Shown: positions 8,920 to 17,787 of the stretch, piece after piece
Position numbering within the stretch: the first letter of the stretch is position 1
Layout of the letters: each line of letters starts with the position of its first letter
From: Facklamia sp. 7083-14-GEN3
Lineage (GTDB): Bacteria; Bacillota; Bacilli; Lactobacillales; Aerococcaceae
DNA: 64,000 nucleotides
Direction: 5' to 3'
NCBI RefSeq assembly: GCF_024742075.1
Contig: NZ_JANSGD010000001.1
Location: 62,001 to 126,000 of the forward strand
Translations under genes and position numbers: made by a program
Notes under the pieces: generated by a model
The model's input: only the letters and a program-made list of their open reading frames with translations
Databases searched by the model: none
What the model was told of the DNA's origin: nothing

Positions 8920-10329
8920 ATGAAAAAACAAATATATCCGACTGAAGTGTTAGAAGTTGAAATTACTGATTTAGACCATAAGGGAAATGGCTATGCTCGT
9001 TATGTCCATGCTCCCGATCGTGGTTCAAATGGCAAGGGCTTGAAACTATTCATTCCCAATGCGGTGCCAGGTGATAAAGTTCGCGTGACGGTACCCAATG
9101 CTAAGGGTAGAAAGCAAGCGGTCGTTCCTTTTGATGAACTCATTGAGGCCAGTCCGGATCGCAACCTTGATATTCCAATCAAAGAAGCCAATGCCGGCGG
9201 AACACCCTTGATTTCTATGACCTATGCGGCTCAATTAGCCTATAAGACCCAAGAAGTAAAAGACCATTTAGAAAGTCAGGGTTTCGATTCAACTTGTGTG
9301 CGTCCGATTATTGGCATGGATAATCCGACCCGCTACCGTAACAAGATGGAATTAACCTTCGGGGCTGAAGGGGCTATCGGTATGCATGAACAAGGTAACT
9401 TCACCAAAATCATCGACATGAAAGATTCCGTTCTTGCTCCCAAACTTTTTGTTGAAGTAAAGGAAGTAGTGGCTGACTGGCAAAAAGATTATCAATTATC
9501 TTATTATGATAAACAAACTCAACAAGGACTCTTACGCAATCTCTTATTGCGTCAATCCTTTGTCACTGGTGAATTGATGGTAGTAATTTATGCCACTGAG
9601 GCACCGGTCCAAATGCAAGAAGCAGTCGATGACTTGACTCAACGGTTAAGTCAGCGCTTTGACCAATTAGAAAGTTTGCAATGGATTCTCCACAAGGAAG
9701 CGACGGAACGCATTCAGGCCGACGAAACGTTTATTCTTCATGGGCGCGATTATATTAATGATGAATTAAATGGCTTTCGCTATCGCATTTGGCCGGAGAC
9801 CTTCTTCCAAGCCAATCCGGTGCAAGCAGAAAAATTGGTGCAATTAGCCTTGGACTTAGCCCAGGTCAATGATCAAATGCGAGTGTTAGATCTTTTCTGT
9901 GGAGTGGGGACTTTTAGCTTACCTCTGGCTGAAAAGGCTAAAGACTTAGCCGGAATTGAGATTGTCGATCAGTCGATTCAATCGGCTATTCGTAATGCGA
10001 CCGATAATGGCTTAGGCAACACCTTTTTTATGACCAGTGATGCGAGAAATGGCTTGAAACGATTGGAAGCAGAGTGGGGACACCCTGACTTATTACTATT
10101 AGACCCTCCACGTTCTGGAGCCGGTGGAAAAGTCATGCGTGCCATTGGAAGATTTGGTACTGATAAAATCGTCTATGTCTCTTGCTTCCCTAAAAGCCTG
10201 GCAGAGGATTTGGTTTGGCTGAAGGACTTTGGCTATGAATTAGTATCTGTTCAACCGGTTGACCAATTCCCCCATACGACGCATGTGGAGTGTGTGGTGT
10301 TGATTGAAAAGAAAAATTCAAATTTATAA
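8920..10329 (+). CDS. 23S rRNA (uracil-C5)-methyltransferase, RlmD/RlmCD family
   Basis: A 469-residue SAM-dependent RNA methyltransferase. An N-terminal TRAM/OB domain (VEITDLDHKGNGYARY) precedes the TrmA-type catalytic domain with SAM motif LDLFCGVGTFSLPLA, LLLDPPRSGAG and the nucleophile region VYVSCFPKSLAED. The C-terminal TTHVECVVLIEKK is typical. The expected product is m5U in 23S rRNA. The [4Fe-4S] cysteine cluster of E. coli RlmD is absent: the matching segment reads IKEANAGGTPLISMTYAAQ. The ribosome-binding site is weak, consistent with coupling to the rhodanese gene. Confidence 0.88.
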   Translation: MKKQIYPTEVLEVEITDLDHKGNGYARYVHAPDRGSNGKGLKLFIPNAVPGDKVRVTVPNAKGRKQAVVPFDELIEASPDRNLDIPIKEANAGGTPLISMTYAAQLAYKTQEVKDHLESQGFDSTCVRPIIGMDNPTRYRNKMELTFGAEGAIGMHEQGNFTKIIDMKDSVLAPKLFVEVKEVVADWQKDYQLSYYDKQTQQGLLRNLLLRQSFVTGELMVVIYATEAPVQMQEAVDDLTQRLSQRFDQLESLQWILHKEATERIQADETFILHGRDYINDELNGFRYRIWPETFFQANPVQAEKLVQLALDLAQVNDQMRVLDLFCGVGTFSLPLAEKAKDLAGIEIVDQSIQSAIRNATDNGLGNTFFMTSDARNGLKRLEAEWGHPDLLLLDPPRSGAGGKVMRAIGRFGTDKIVYVSCFPKSLAEDLVWLKDFGYELVSVQPVDQFPHTTHVECVVLIEKKNSNL

Positions 10330-10355
10330 GGTTTACATCAATTTTATATATTGAG

Positions 10356-10383
10356 AAAAGCTCCGAATAAGGAGCTTTTTTTT
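10356..10383 (+). terminator. Rho-independent terminator
   Basis: AAAAGCTCC, loop GAATAA, GGAGCTTTT and a run of T. Confidence 0.9.
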
Positions 10384-10703
10384 GGATTACTAAACATTGA
10401 GAAAATATGGGATTGAATGCTTGATGCATAAGATTAATCATTCGGAATTATTAATAATATTGTCTTGAGTAGGCAACTTAAAATTATAAATATATATTGA
10501 TTTTAATAACTCAAATAAAAAGAGGTATGAGATGTTTTGAGATTGAATTTGAAATGAAAGAGAATATTTTTGAATTTAGCAATAATTCTATTTATAAACA
10601 AACTGAATGTTTACTTAGAGAGGAACTGTATTGAAAATAAGACAAAGAATACTAAAAATTAGTTTAATGCGAGTCGATAATCAATAAATTCCAACAGTCA
10701 CCA
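10384..10703. other. Long intergenic region before the iron operon
   Basis: About 320 bases of AT-rich sequence without a supportable open frame, repeat or RNA fold. A few very short frames have no ribosome-binding site. It may be decayed coding DNA. Confidence 0.4.
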
Positions 10704-10742
10704 TAAAAAACATTTTTCGAAAAAATGTTTTTTTATTATGGT
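10704..10742 (+). terminator. Long AT-rich hairpin upstream of the GntR gene
   Basis: AAAAAACATTTTT and AAAAATGTTTTTTT pair around CG, extended by flanking CCATAA/TTATGG. No gene precedes it closely, so it may be a leftover terminator or a leader structure of the iron operon. Confidence 0.55.
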
Positions 10743-10807
10743 AATTTATTCACATTGTGTGTTAATCTATTTAAGTAAAAATGATTTGTCATGAGAGGAG
10801 GCTTGAG

Positions 10808-11554
10808 ATGCCATTAGGAGCGGTGTCAAAAAAGGTCTATCAATATATTAAATCAGGGATTATTTCAGGGATGTGGGATAATCAAGAACGGATTAATGAG
10901 CAGAAATTAGCGAAGGAATTAGCTGTCTCTCGGACTTCTATCCGAAAAGCTATGAAAATCTTGGAAGAAGAAGGATTCTTGCAATCGATTGATAATCGAG
11001 GAATGATTGTTACTTATTTGACGGATAGGGACGTGGAGGAAGTGTATCAATGCCGCCAAGCTTTAGAAATGGCATGGTTCCAGCAGTTACAACAACGTAT
11101 CTCTGAGCATGATGTAATAAGATTATTGAGTCAGCTTAATCAATTAAAAGCTTTGGAAGTATCCGGTAAACAGATAAATGTTTGGCAGGTAGAGGCTGAT
11201 TTTTATAATCGATTATTCACTGCGGTAGAATTACCGGTCTATCAGGAGATGTTGACAGTGGCAATGAAGCGGCTTCGTTTTATGCAACAAGCAGGGTCGG
11301 TGTCTAGTCGTGATCAAGATATTTTTCTTCGTTATTATCGTCAAATTTTAGTGTGTCTTAATCATGCCAATCACCAAATTTTAAAAAGAATTGTCAGACA
11401 AACACTCGAATTTAGTCAAAGCCTGGCTATTGAATCACTTGGAGGAAAGCACGACCACCATCAAGGGGCAACTAGCTTTAGTACACATGGAGAAATGTTT
11501 GAGTGTCTAGAAGCGGACTGTCCGCTATTAACCGCATTTATGCGACCATCTTAA
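10808..11554 (+). CDS. GntR/FadR-family regulator of the iron-uptake operon
   Basis: A 248-residue regulator with an N-terminal GntR winged helix (INEQKLAKELAVSRTSIRKAMKIL) and an all-helical C-terminal effector domain. The start at 10808 is chosen because GAGAGGAGG sits seven bases upstream; the ATG at 10781 has no such site. The last 35 residues are unusual, with HDHH, TH and two Cys (FECLEADC), which could bind a metal. It is followed 19 bases later by a siderophore-binding protein gene and is probably the first gene of that operon. Ligand and operator are unknown. Confidence 0.82.
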   Translation: MPLGAVSKKVYQYIKSGIISGMWDNQERINEQKLAKELAVSRTSIRKAMKILEEEGFLQSIDNRGMIVTYLTDRDVEEVYQCRQALEMAWFQQLQQRISEHDVIRLLSQLNQLKALEVSGKQINVWQVEADFYNRLFTAVELPVYQEMLTVAMKRLRFMQQAGSVSSRDQDIFLRYYRQILVCLNHANHQILKRIVRQTLEFSQSLAIESLGGKHDHHQGATSFSTHGEMFECLEADCPLLTAFMRPS

Positions 11555-11573
11555 AATGAAAGAGGAGAATGAT

Positions 11574-12557
11574 ATGAAAAAATTTGTATGGGAAATAGTT
11601 GCTATTTTAATGTTAGTTACTGGCTTATTTGTAGGTCTAACGACTCAAGCTGTTTTGGCTCGAGAAACGGTGACTATCGAGGATATTCATGGAAAACAAG
11701 AGGTAATGGTTATGCCTGAGCGGGTAGCAGCTTTAGATAATCGTACTTTTGCTACCTTGGCAGACTGGGATGTGAAATTAGTGGCGGCACCCAAAGCAAT
11801 CATGTCGAAAGATAATCCATATGTGGAGGATGAATCCATTGTAGATATCGGTAACCATCGAGAGCCAGACTTTGAATCCTTGGTGGCAGCAGATCCTCAA
11901 GTAGTGATTGTTGGTCAACGTTTCGCCAGTCACTATGACACCATTAAAGAATTACTTCCTGAAGCTGTGATTATTGACTTCTCATGGGATGTTACCCAGT
12001 CAGGCGATAAGACAGGAACCAACCTTATTAATATGTTGAAAGAATCGACCCGAAATTTAGGTCAACTATTCAATAAAGAAAAAGAAGCTGATCAATTAGT
12101 AGCGGATTTTGATGAAGCGATGGCGCAAGTTAAAGAAGCTTATCCAACAAATGCTAAAGTTATGGGATTGATTACAACAGGCGGTGAGATGGGGTATTCA
12201 GCAGCTGGAACGGGTCGCCTCTGGGGACCCTTATTCCAGATATTCAATATGCAAGAAGCATTGACCTTAGAAAAATCCGGATCTAACCATCAAGGAGAAG
12301 ATATTTCCGTAGAGGCGATTGCGCAAGCGAATCCGGATATTTTATTAGTTTTAGACCGTGATGCAGCTTTATCATCGGTTGATAATGCTGTGCCCGCCCA
12401 AGAAATTATTGAACAAGCTCCGGCACTCAAAGAAGTAACGGCTGTTAAAGAGGGGCATATTCTCTATGCACCTCAAGACACTTATTTAAATGAATCCATT
12501 CAAACCTTTACTCAACTTTTTAAGGATATGGCTAACATGATGGCTACTATGAAATAA
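11574..12557 (+). CDS. Iron-siderophore ABC transporter substrate-binding protein (FatB/YclQ-like)
   Basis: A 327-residue periplasmic-binding fold class III protein. It has a DIHGKQEV opening strand, RVAALDNRTFATLADW and REPDFESLVAADPQVVIVGQR, as in petrobactin/catecholate-siderophore binders. The start at 11574 is supported by GAGGAG; an upstream ATG (11556) is less well placed. The N-terminal signal ends in VLA-RETV with no lipobox Cys, so the protein would be secreted or held by an uncleaved signal rather than lipidated. It is followed by two permeases and an ATPase. Confidence 0.88.
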   Translation: MKKFVWEIVAILMLVTGLFVGLTTQAVLARETVTIEDIHGKQEVMVMPERVAALDNRTFATLADWDVKLVAAPKAIMSKDNPYVEDESIVDIGNHREPDFESLVAADPQVVIVGQRFASHYDTIKELLPEAVIIDFSWDVTQSGDKTGTNLINMLKESTRNLGQLFNKEKEADQLVADFDEAMAQVKEAYPTNAKVMGLITTGGEMGYSAAGTGRLWGPLFQIFNMQEALTLEKSGSNHQGEDISVEAIAQANPDILLVLDRDAALSSVDNAVPAQEIIEQAPALKEVTAVKEGHILYAPQDTYLNESIQTFTQLFKDMANMMATMK

Positions 12558-12585
12558 TTTTGACGTTTTAAAGGAGTGTCAACCA

Positions 12586-13548
12586 GTGAATCGATCTAAT
12601 CACAAAAAACAAAAAGGCCTCTGGCTATGGAGCTTAGCTTTTATTATTTTGGTTATCTTATCCTTAAGGACAGGAGCCTATACCGGTCAAGGCCAGGCAG
12701 TGACAATTGATATATTCTGGTTGACGCGGGTTCCTAGAACTATTGCCTTGGTCATTTCAGGAATGGCTATGGCCTTATCAGGATTAATCTTACAATTATT
12801 AACCCAGAACCGTTTCGTTGAACCTTCAACCAATGGGACAACGGAATGGGCAGGTTTAGGCTTAATGTGTAGCTATGGCTTTTGGCCAAATTCACCAATC
12901 TTTTTCAAGATGTGTATAGCCATTGTCTTCTCCTTGGGAGGGACTTGGCTATTTCTTTGGGTACTGAGTCGTCTTCGAATGCGATCCACATTAATCGTTC
13001 CTTTGGTGGGGATGATGATTGGATCTGTGGTCTCAGCAATTTCTTCTTATATAGCCTTAACATTGAATCTTAGTCAAACCTTGGAAGTTTGGTTTTCTGC
13101 CTCATTTGCATCAATGCAAGAAGGTAGGTATGAACTGTTATGGTTGATCTTAGTTGTTATTTTCTTCATTTATCGATTAGCTGACCGGTTGACAGTCACC
13201 TCTCTTGGCAAAAATATGGCAACCAATCTTGGTGTGGATTATGAAAAAATATTGTGGTGGGGATCTGCTCTAACAGCTGTTGCTGTAGGAATTGTAGCTA
13301 CCGTTGTGGGGAATATTCCCTTTATAGGCTTGATCGTTCCCAATCTTCTGTTCTTGATGCGTGGAGATGATTTAAAATCCAATCTATTGTGGATTATGTT
13401 GATGGGTGCAAATATTTTACTTGCTTGTGATTTATTAGCGCGAACAATTGTGGCACCTTTGGAATTCCCTATATCAATCATCTTGTCATTAATAGGGGCG
13501 TCAGTCTTTTTATTTATTTTAATTAAACATCGTAGGAGGTTAACTTAA
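12586..13548 (+). CDS. Siderophore ABC permease 1 (FecCD family, FatD/YclN-like)
   Basis: A 320-residue integral membrane protein with about nine hydrophobic segments. FecCD signatures include RVPRTIALVISGMAMALSGLILQLL and GNIPFIGLIVPNLL. It starts at GTG 12586 behind AAAGGAGTG. Its stop overlaps the next start (TAATG at 13546-13550), so the two permeases are translationally coupled and likely form the heterodimeric channel. Confidence 0.9.
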   Translation: MNRSNHKKQKGLWLWSLAFIILVILSLRTGAYTGQGQAVTIDIFWLTRVPRTIALVISGMAMALSGLILQLLTQNRFVEPSTNGTTEWAGLGLMCSYGFWPNSPIFFKMCIAIVFSLGGTWLFLWVLSRLRMRSTLIVPLVGMMIGSVVSAISSYIALTLNLSQTLEVWFSASFASMQEGRYELLWLILVVIFFIYRLADRLTVTSLGKNMATNLGVDYEKILWWGSALTAVAVGIVATVVGNIPFIGLIVPNLLFLMRGDDLKSNLLWIMLMGANILLACDLLARTIVAPLEFPISIILSLIGASVFLFILIKHRRRLT

Positions 13549-14579
13549 TGCTAGACCTATCGTTAACTTCATTTAAAGCGAAACAAGCTGTTGCCTTTGG
13601 GAAATTAAGACATGCCAAACAGTTTTGGTTGTTAATAGGATTGATCTTGTTTGTAGCCGGTCTTCTTACCTATTTATTGTTAACTTTTAATAATCCTGTT
13701 CCGATGTCCTCACCGGCTTATACACGGATAGTGAGTCGAAGGATGAATGCGGTAATTTCGATGGCCTTAGCGTCCATTTGTCAAGGAATGGCGACGGTGG
13801 TCTTCCAATCTGTCACTGCCAACCGCTTAATTACTCCCTCATTACTGGGATTCGAGGCAGTATATGGTTTAATCCAGACTGCTGGTGTCTTTGTCCTCGG
13901 AATTCCCGTTTTAATGTCAATCGATCCTGTCGCCATGTTTGGCATAGAGATCATCGTCATGGTAGGGCTATGCCTTCTCTTATATACAACCCTACTAAAT
14001 GGCTTTGTTAAAAATACACATTGGATGTTATTAGTTGGGATTATTGCTGGATCTGTTTTAAGATCTTTATCAAGCTTTATGCGTAAATGGTTAGATCCCG
14101 CTGATTATGATATCTTGCAAGCGCGATTGATGTTATCAGTCAACCATGCAGATCAAAATTTGATTCCTATAGCATTCGTATTCGTTCTTATAGCAGCTAT
14201 ATTATTATGGCGCCTTTCCCCTCAATTGAATGTATTGGCTTTGGGGAAAGATATGGCGACTATGCTAGGTTTAAATTACCGCAAATTTTTGATTGGAATC
14301 TTAAGTCTAGTAGCCATTTTGATGAGTGTTTCGACAGCCTTGGTAGGGCCGATTACCTTTTTAGGATTTCTAGCAGCAGCTTTAACCTATCAGGCTGTAG
14401 CTACCCATGATCACCGTTATTTATTACCAGTAGTGAGCGTAATGGCCTATGTAATTTTATCCGGTTCTTATTTTATTTTGTATCATGTGGTCGATACTCA
14501 AGGATCAGTTGCTATCATTATAGAGTTTATCGGAGGCCTGTCATTCCTATTCGTCTTAATAAGGAGGAAAAAATTGTGA
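13548..14579 (+). CDS. Siderophore ABC permease 2 (FecCD family, FatC/YclO-like)
   Basis: A 343-residue membrane protein. The first helix follows a basic N-terminus. RIVSRRMNAVISMALASICQ and LVGPITFLGFLAAALTY correspond to the coupling and gating segments of FecCD permeases. AGGAGG lies upstream within the first permease gene. Its TGA stop at 14577-14579 overlaps the GTG start of the ATPase at 14576. Confidence 0.9.
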   Translation: MLDLSLTSFKAKQAVAFGKLRHAKQFWLLIGLILFVAGLLTYLLLTFNNPVPMSSPAYTRIVSRRMNAVISMALASICQGMATVVFQSVTANRLITPSLLGFEAVYGLIQTAGVFVLGIPVLMSIDPVAMFGIEIIVMVGLCLLLYTTLLNGFVKNTHWMLLVGIIAGSVLRSLSSFMRKWLDPADYDILQARLMLSVNHADQNLIPIAFVFVLIAAILLWRLSPQLNVLALGKDMATMLGLNYRKFLIGILSLVAILMSVSTALVGPITFLGFLAAALTYQAVATHDHRYLLPVVSVMAYVILSGSYFILYHVVDTQGSVAIIIEFIGGLSFLFVLIRRKKL

Positions 14580-15328
14580 TTCAATTAGAAAATGTTAAAA
14601 AGGTTTACAATGACCAAGTCAGCATTGGCCCCATTAATGTATCCTTACCTAAGGCGAGTATTACAGCGATGATTGGCCCTTCAGGTGCTGGAAAATCTAC
14701 TATCTTAACCATGATGGGACGCTTGTTGTCTCTTGATCAAGGGAAGGTGACGATGGGAGGGATAGATATTCATCAACAACCTTCGGATGAAGTGGCCAAA
14801 CACCTCGCAGTTCTCCTGCAAGAAAATCATTTTACAGCTCGGCTAACCGTCAGACAGCTAGCATACTTCGGTCGCTTTCCCTCAAATAAGGGACGCTTAT
14901 CTCAGAAAGATTATGAACGTGTCGATTATTATTTGGAATTTTTAGGCTTATTAGCCATACAAGATCGATATCTGGATGAGATATCAGGCGGACAACGACA
15001 GCGTGCCTTTATTGCCATGGTTCTTTGCCAAGAAACGGAATACATCTTATTGGATGAACCGCTCAATAATTTAGATATTGCGCATTCAGTGAATTTGATG
15101 AAACAATTGCGCTTGGCCTGCGATCAATTTGGCCGTACAATTGTCATTGTTCTGCATGATATCAATATGGCTTCACAGTACGCCGACTATATTTGCGCGA
15201 TTAAAGATGGTCAACTCTTTCAGGCAGGTAAAGTGAAGGACGTAATGAAAAGCCAAACATTATCAGATTTGTTTCAAACACCGGTGGATGTAATGGAAAC
15301 TGATCGAGGCTTAGTGGCTGTATATTAA
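14576..15328 (+). CDS. Siderophore ABC transporter ATPase (FatE/YclP-like)
   Basis: A 250-residue ABC ATPase. Walker A GPSGAGKST, Q-loop VLLQENHF, signature ISGGQRQRAF, Walker B YILLDEPLNNLD and H-loop IVLHD are all intact. It starts with GTG at 14576 behind AAGGAGG and overlaps the second permease by four bases. It completes the transporter; no siderophore synthesis genes are visible, so xenosiderophores are the likely cargo. Confidence 0.92.
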   Translation: MIQLENVKKVYNDQVSIGPINVSLPKASITAMIGPSGAGKSTILTMMGRLLSLDQGKVTMGGIDIHQQPSDEVAKHLAVLLQENHFTARLTVRQLAYFGRFPSNKGRLSQKDYERVDYYLEFLGLLAIQDRYLDEISGGQRQRAFIAMVLCQETEYILLDEPLNNLDIAHSVNLMKQLRLACDQFGRTIVIVLHDINMASQYADYICAIKDGQLFQAGKVKDVMKSQTLSDLFQTPVDVMETDRGLVAVY

Positions 15329-15381
15329 AAAGCTTTGGCAATCATAAATGATAAAATGAGTCTTAAACACAGACAATATTT

Positions 15382-15465
15382 TTAATTTTTTTCTACGGCC
15401 TGTAGCCTATACTCGATAGGTGAAAGGCCGTTTAGTTTTCTCTTTCATATAATAATTATCAAGTT
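15382..15465 (-). pseudogene. Remnant of an IS3-family transposase (OrfB C-terminus)
   Basis: Read on the minus strand, the frame ending at 15382 gives KLNGLSPIEYRLQAVEKN and a stop. This is the standard C-terminal signature of IS3-family OrfB (LxGLSPxEYR). A one-base shift just upstream joins it to YYMKEK-like codons, so the fragment is already decayed. No inverted repeats or integrase DDE residues survive. Confidence 0.65.
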
Positions 15466-16021
15466 AGGCCTGATCTTATTTAGTATCACAAATATTTGTC
15501 GTGATCATTGATTAATAGTAGAAAGTCGATACATAAGTATTTCTATTATCAAAAAAATCCTAAAATTACATAGAGAGTGCTTATAGTTGTTTGAAAAAAT
15601 AAAATAAAGAAGATGGTAAGAACAAAGTTCCTGATGTTTGTAGCGTTTGAGGGGCTTTTTAATTGTGAAATTATCTCAACTATTAGGGTGAATTTAGAGG
15701 TTGTATGTGTGAATGAATCTCTCCATTGAAGTAGGCTATTATATGGTTTGTAAAAATAAGCCCGAGTAATCATTAGCTTACTTTGATATAATAATTGATA
15801 GATAATTAGCCATATAGAAGGCGAGACTATGAAAAAGAATAAAAGAATAAAATATATTCTAGTTCTTACCAGTTCGATTAAGCGTATAAAGATATATTGT
15901 TGATTAACATTAAGTATGCCAGAAAATCGTTTAACTGTAGGAAGTAAAAGTGGGTAATAATGCGAATGTTTGGTAAGAATTCTGAAATGATATAAAGTTT
16001 TATTCGAAACAAAGAGATAGG
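15466..16021. other. Intergenic region with gene debris
   Basis: About 550 bases without an intact gene. A 24-codon frame from ATG 15829 begins like a signal peptide (MKKNKRIKYILVLTSS) and stops at once, and a downstream stretch reads MPENRLTVGSKSG before two stops. The two may be pieces of one degraded exported-protein gene, but I could not identify it. A TATAAT near 15787 precedes the first piece. Confidence 0.35.
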
Positions 16022-16480
16022 GTGAATTACTTGAAATTAGCTAAAATTACAGAGCAAAATATCTATGATGTTATGGCACTTAAGCTTAAGTCGGATCAAA
16101 ACCTTTTTGTGAGGGACCCACTCTTTTCTTTAGCTGAGAGTTATTATTATCGTAATGATGATACAGTGCTCTTATTTGCATTAGAAGAACAGGGTAAAGT
16201 TGTGGGATTCTTATCTTTGATAACAGAAATTGAGAAACAAACAGTTTATATTTGGCGTATTATGATTGGAGGTCAATATCAGTCAAAAGGATATGGAAGA
16301 AAAGCCTTAAGAGTGATTGAAGAATACATCCATACTCTTGAGGGATACGAAAAAATTGTATCTGATTACGCGGTCGGTAACTTAGCTATGAAGCATCTAT
16401 TAGAAACAGAGGGTTATGTTGAGACTGGGAAACAAGACGATTGGAATGAAGTCGTAATGACTAAGAAATTAGTGAGATAA
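16022..16480 (+). CDS. GNAT-family acetyltransferase
   Basis: A 152-residue single-domain GNAT. The acetyl-CoA loop is GGQYQSKGYGRKAL (about residues 86-99), followed by LAMKHLLETEGYVETG, the usual end of the fold. It resembles small diamine/spermidine acetyltransferases in length, but the substrate cannot be assigned. The GTG at 16022 lies close to its GAGATAGGG site; a TTG at 16031 (MKLAKITE) has better spacing and may be the true start. Confidence 0.75.
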   Translation: MNYLKLAKITEQNIYDVMALKLKSDQNLFVRDPLFSLAESYYYRNDDTVLLFALEEQGKVVGFLSLITEIEKQTVYIWRIMIGGQYQSKGYGRKALRVIEEYIHTLEGYEKIVSDYAVGNLAMKHLLETEGYVETGKQDDWNEVVMTKKLVR

Positions 16481-16564
16481 AATAGCTTAAATATTATTTA
16501 AAGGGCATAAAAACTGATGAGAGCCTTCTAATTTTTAAATAGTAGCCTTTTAAGAGATTAGTTT

Positions 16565-16632
16565 TTCATGACCAATTACCTCAGCTAACTCTGAATGAGT
16601 TGTGGTTTTTAATTGTAAAATAATAGTATCAT
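16565..16632 (-). pseudogene. Decayed SAM-I (S-box) leader copy
   Basis: On the minus strand this stretch matches the 5' half of the intact S-box at 53196-53292, including ACAATTAAAAA, CACAACT, CAGAGT and AATTGG blocks. About four of five positions agree over 50 bases. The conserved GGCCC and the 3' half of the aptamer are lost, and no gene lies downstream on this strand. It is probably a non-functional duplicate left by a rearrangement. Confidence 0.5.
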
Positions 16633-16717
16633 GATTTAACGAATAAAACATCGAAACCTTGCCTTCAGTAATAATGAGTGATTTTAACAATGAACTACAA
16701 ATAGAAAGATGAGAATT

Positions 16718-17233
16718 ATGAACGTCAATTATAGAAATGAAATTTTAACGCAACTTGCTGAAACTTATTATAAATTTTTAACTTCATTAGATTATAATGA
16801 TGAGAATTTTATGGTTGGTATTAAAGAAGGTAAAAGTAAGTTTCTATCTAATTTAAATATCTATCTAGCTTGTAAAATTATTCCAAATTCTAAAAATAAT
16901 AAGTACTACACAACTGACTTTGTTACGGAGAAAGCCTTGCATCAATTAATGAAGGAGGATCATAAGCACTTAATTTATGAGCATATTATTCCAAAACAAA
17001 GATATATTCAGTCTGTTTGTGAAAATTTAGCTTCTAAGGGTGAGCTAAAACAAGAATTTGTTTTCAATCAATTAAATAAATATTTGTGGACTGCAACAGT
17101 AACAAAAGCTGAAGATAATTTACTCAGTAGGACTAAAATGCCAAAGGATTGGGATACTAGTAATCTTTTATCTAGATATGAAGCTGCCAACATTACTCTC
17201 ATAGAACATGATAAATCATATCTACTTAATTAA
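16718..17233 (+). CDS. Hypothetical protein, 171 residues
   Basis: I do not recognise this protein. It is soluble, rich in Lys/Asn/Tyr and has no signal or membrane segment. The central DHKHLIYEHIIPKQRYIQ faintly recalls the H-P region of HNH nucleases, but no second histidine pair supports that. Start codons lie at 16709 and 16718; an AAAGATGAG site favours 16718. It is flanked by gene debris and low-GC spacers, which suggests an acquired segment. It has no clear operon partner. Confidence 0.5.
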   Translation: MNVNYRNEILTQLAETYYKFLTSLDYNDENFMVGIKEGKSKFLSNLNIYLACKIIPNSKNNKYYTTDFVTEKALHQLMKEDHKHLIYEHIIPKQRYIQSVCENLASKGELKQEFVFNQLNKYLWTATVTKAEDNLLSRTKMPKDWDTSNLLSRYEAANITLIEHDKSYLLN

Positions 17234-17484
17234 GTTATCGGTTAAATTTATTTATAGTAACATTATATTCTCAATCTTTCTCGTAGCAAAATATACTGCA
17301 GCCAATTATTGATGAGCCACTTCAAGGGGGATTTTCCACTCTTATAAACAAAATTGCTTTAGAAGATTTTGGAATTGTTTTCGAGAAAATTATTAAGACA
17401 TTTAGAACAAAGTGATAAGAAAATCGAGACTATAGTTATGATGTCAAAAATTGCATCAAACAAGTAAATAAAGTATTGAAAAAT
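17234..17484. other. Intergenic region with a coding fragment
   Basis: A stop-bounded frame at about 17288-17415 reads ILQPIIDEPLQGGFSTLINK and continues to a TGA, without a start codon. It looks like the tail of a degraded gene of unknown identity. Nothing else is seen. Confidence 0.3.
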
Positions 17485-17546
17485 AAGGCTTATTCAATAG
17501 CTATCGTTAAATTGTTGGTATAGCTTGGAATAAGCCTTTTTTTTAA
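17485..17546 (+). terminator. Strong long-stem terminator
   Basis: AAGGCTTATTC and GAATAAGCCTT form the lower stem and TAGCTAT/TATAGCT an inner stem, followed by eight T. It would terminate the debris or hypothetical gene upstream. Confidence 0.8.
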
Positions 17547-17655
17547 TAAAATTTTTGGTGATAATTGGGTTTTTAAACTATTTTAGTGGAACTCAACCAT
17601 TTGATAAGTTTTTCGAAAAGGTATCATAAACAAAAAAATGCTAGATTTTATATAA

Positions 17656-17787
17656 TCAAAGAGAGAACTAAAATTTGCTACCATACTAGGATTAATTGTC
17701 CTCGGTTATTTTTTATTTCATTATTTTTTCTCAATACTCAAGACAGTTGTCAATTTATTTAAAATAAAGATTAAGATCCAAAAATAA
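17656..17787 (+). pseudogene. Membrane-peptide fragment without a start codon
   Basis: An open frame of 43 codons contains one strong hydrophobic helix (FATILGLIVLGYFLFHYFF) and a Lys-rich tail. No ATG, GTG or TTG is in frame after the upstream stop at 17653-17655. It could be a fragment of a membrane protein. It overlaps the end of the minus-strand gene. Confidence 0.3.

Noticed and set aside
15549-15773. Minus-strand open frame of 74 codons
   Set aside because: There is no ribosome-binding site or recognisable content, and it lies in a region of gene debris.
16718-17233. HNH nuclease call for the 171-residue protein
   Set aside because: Only an EHIIPK segment resembles the family; no second metal-binding His/Asn motif could be placed.
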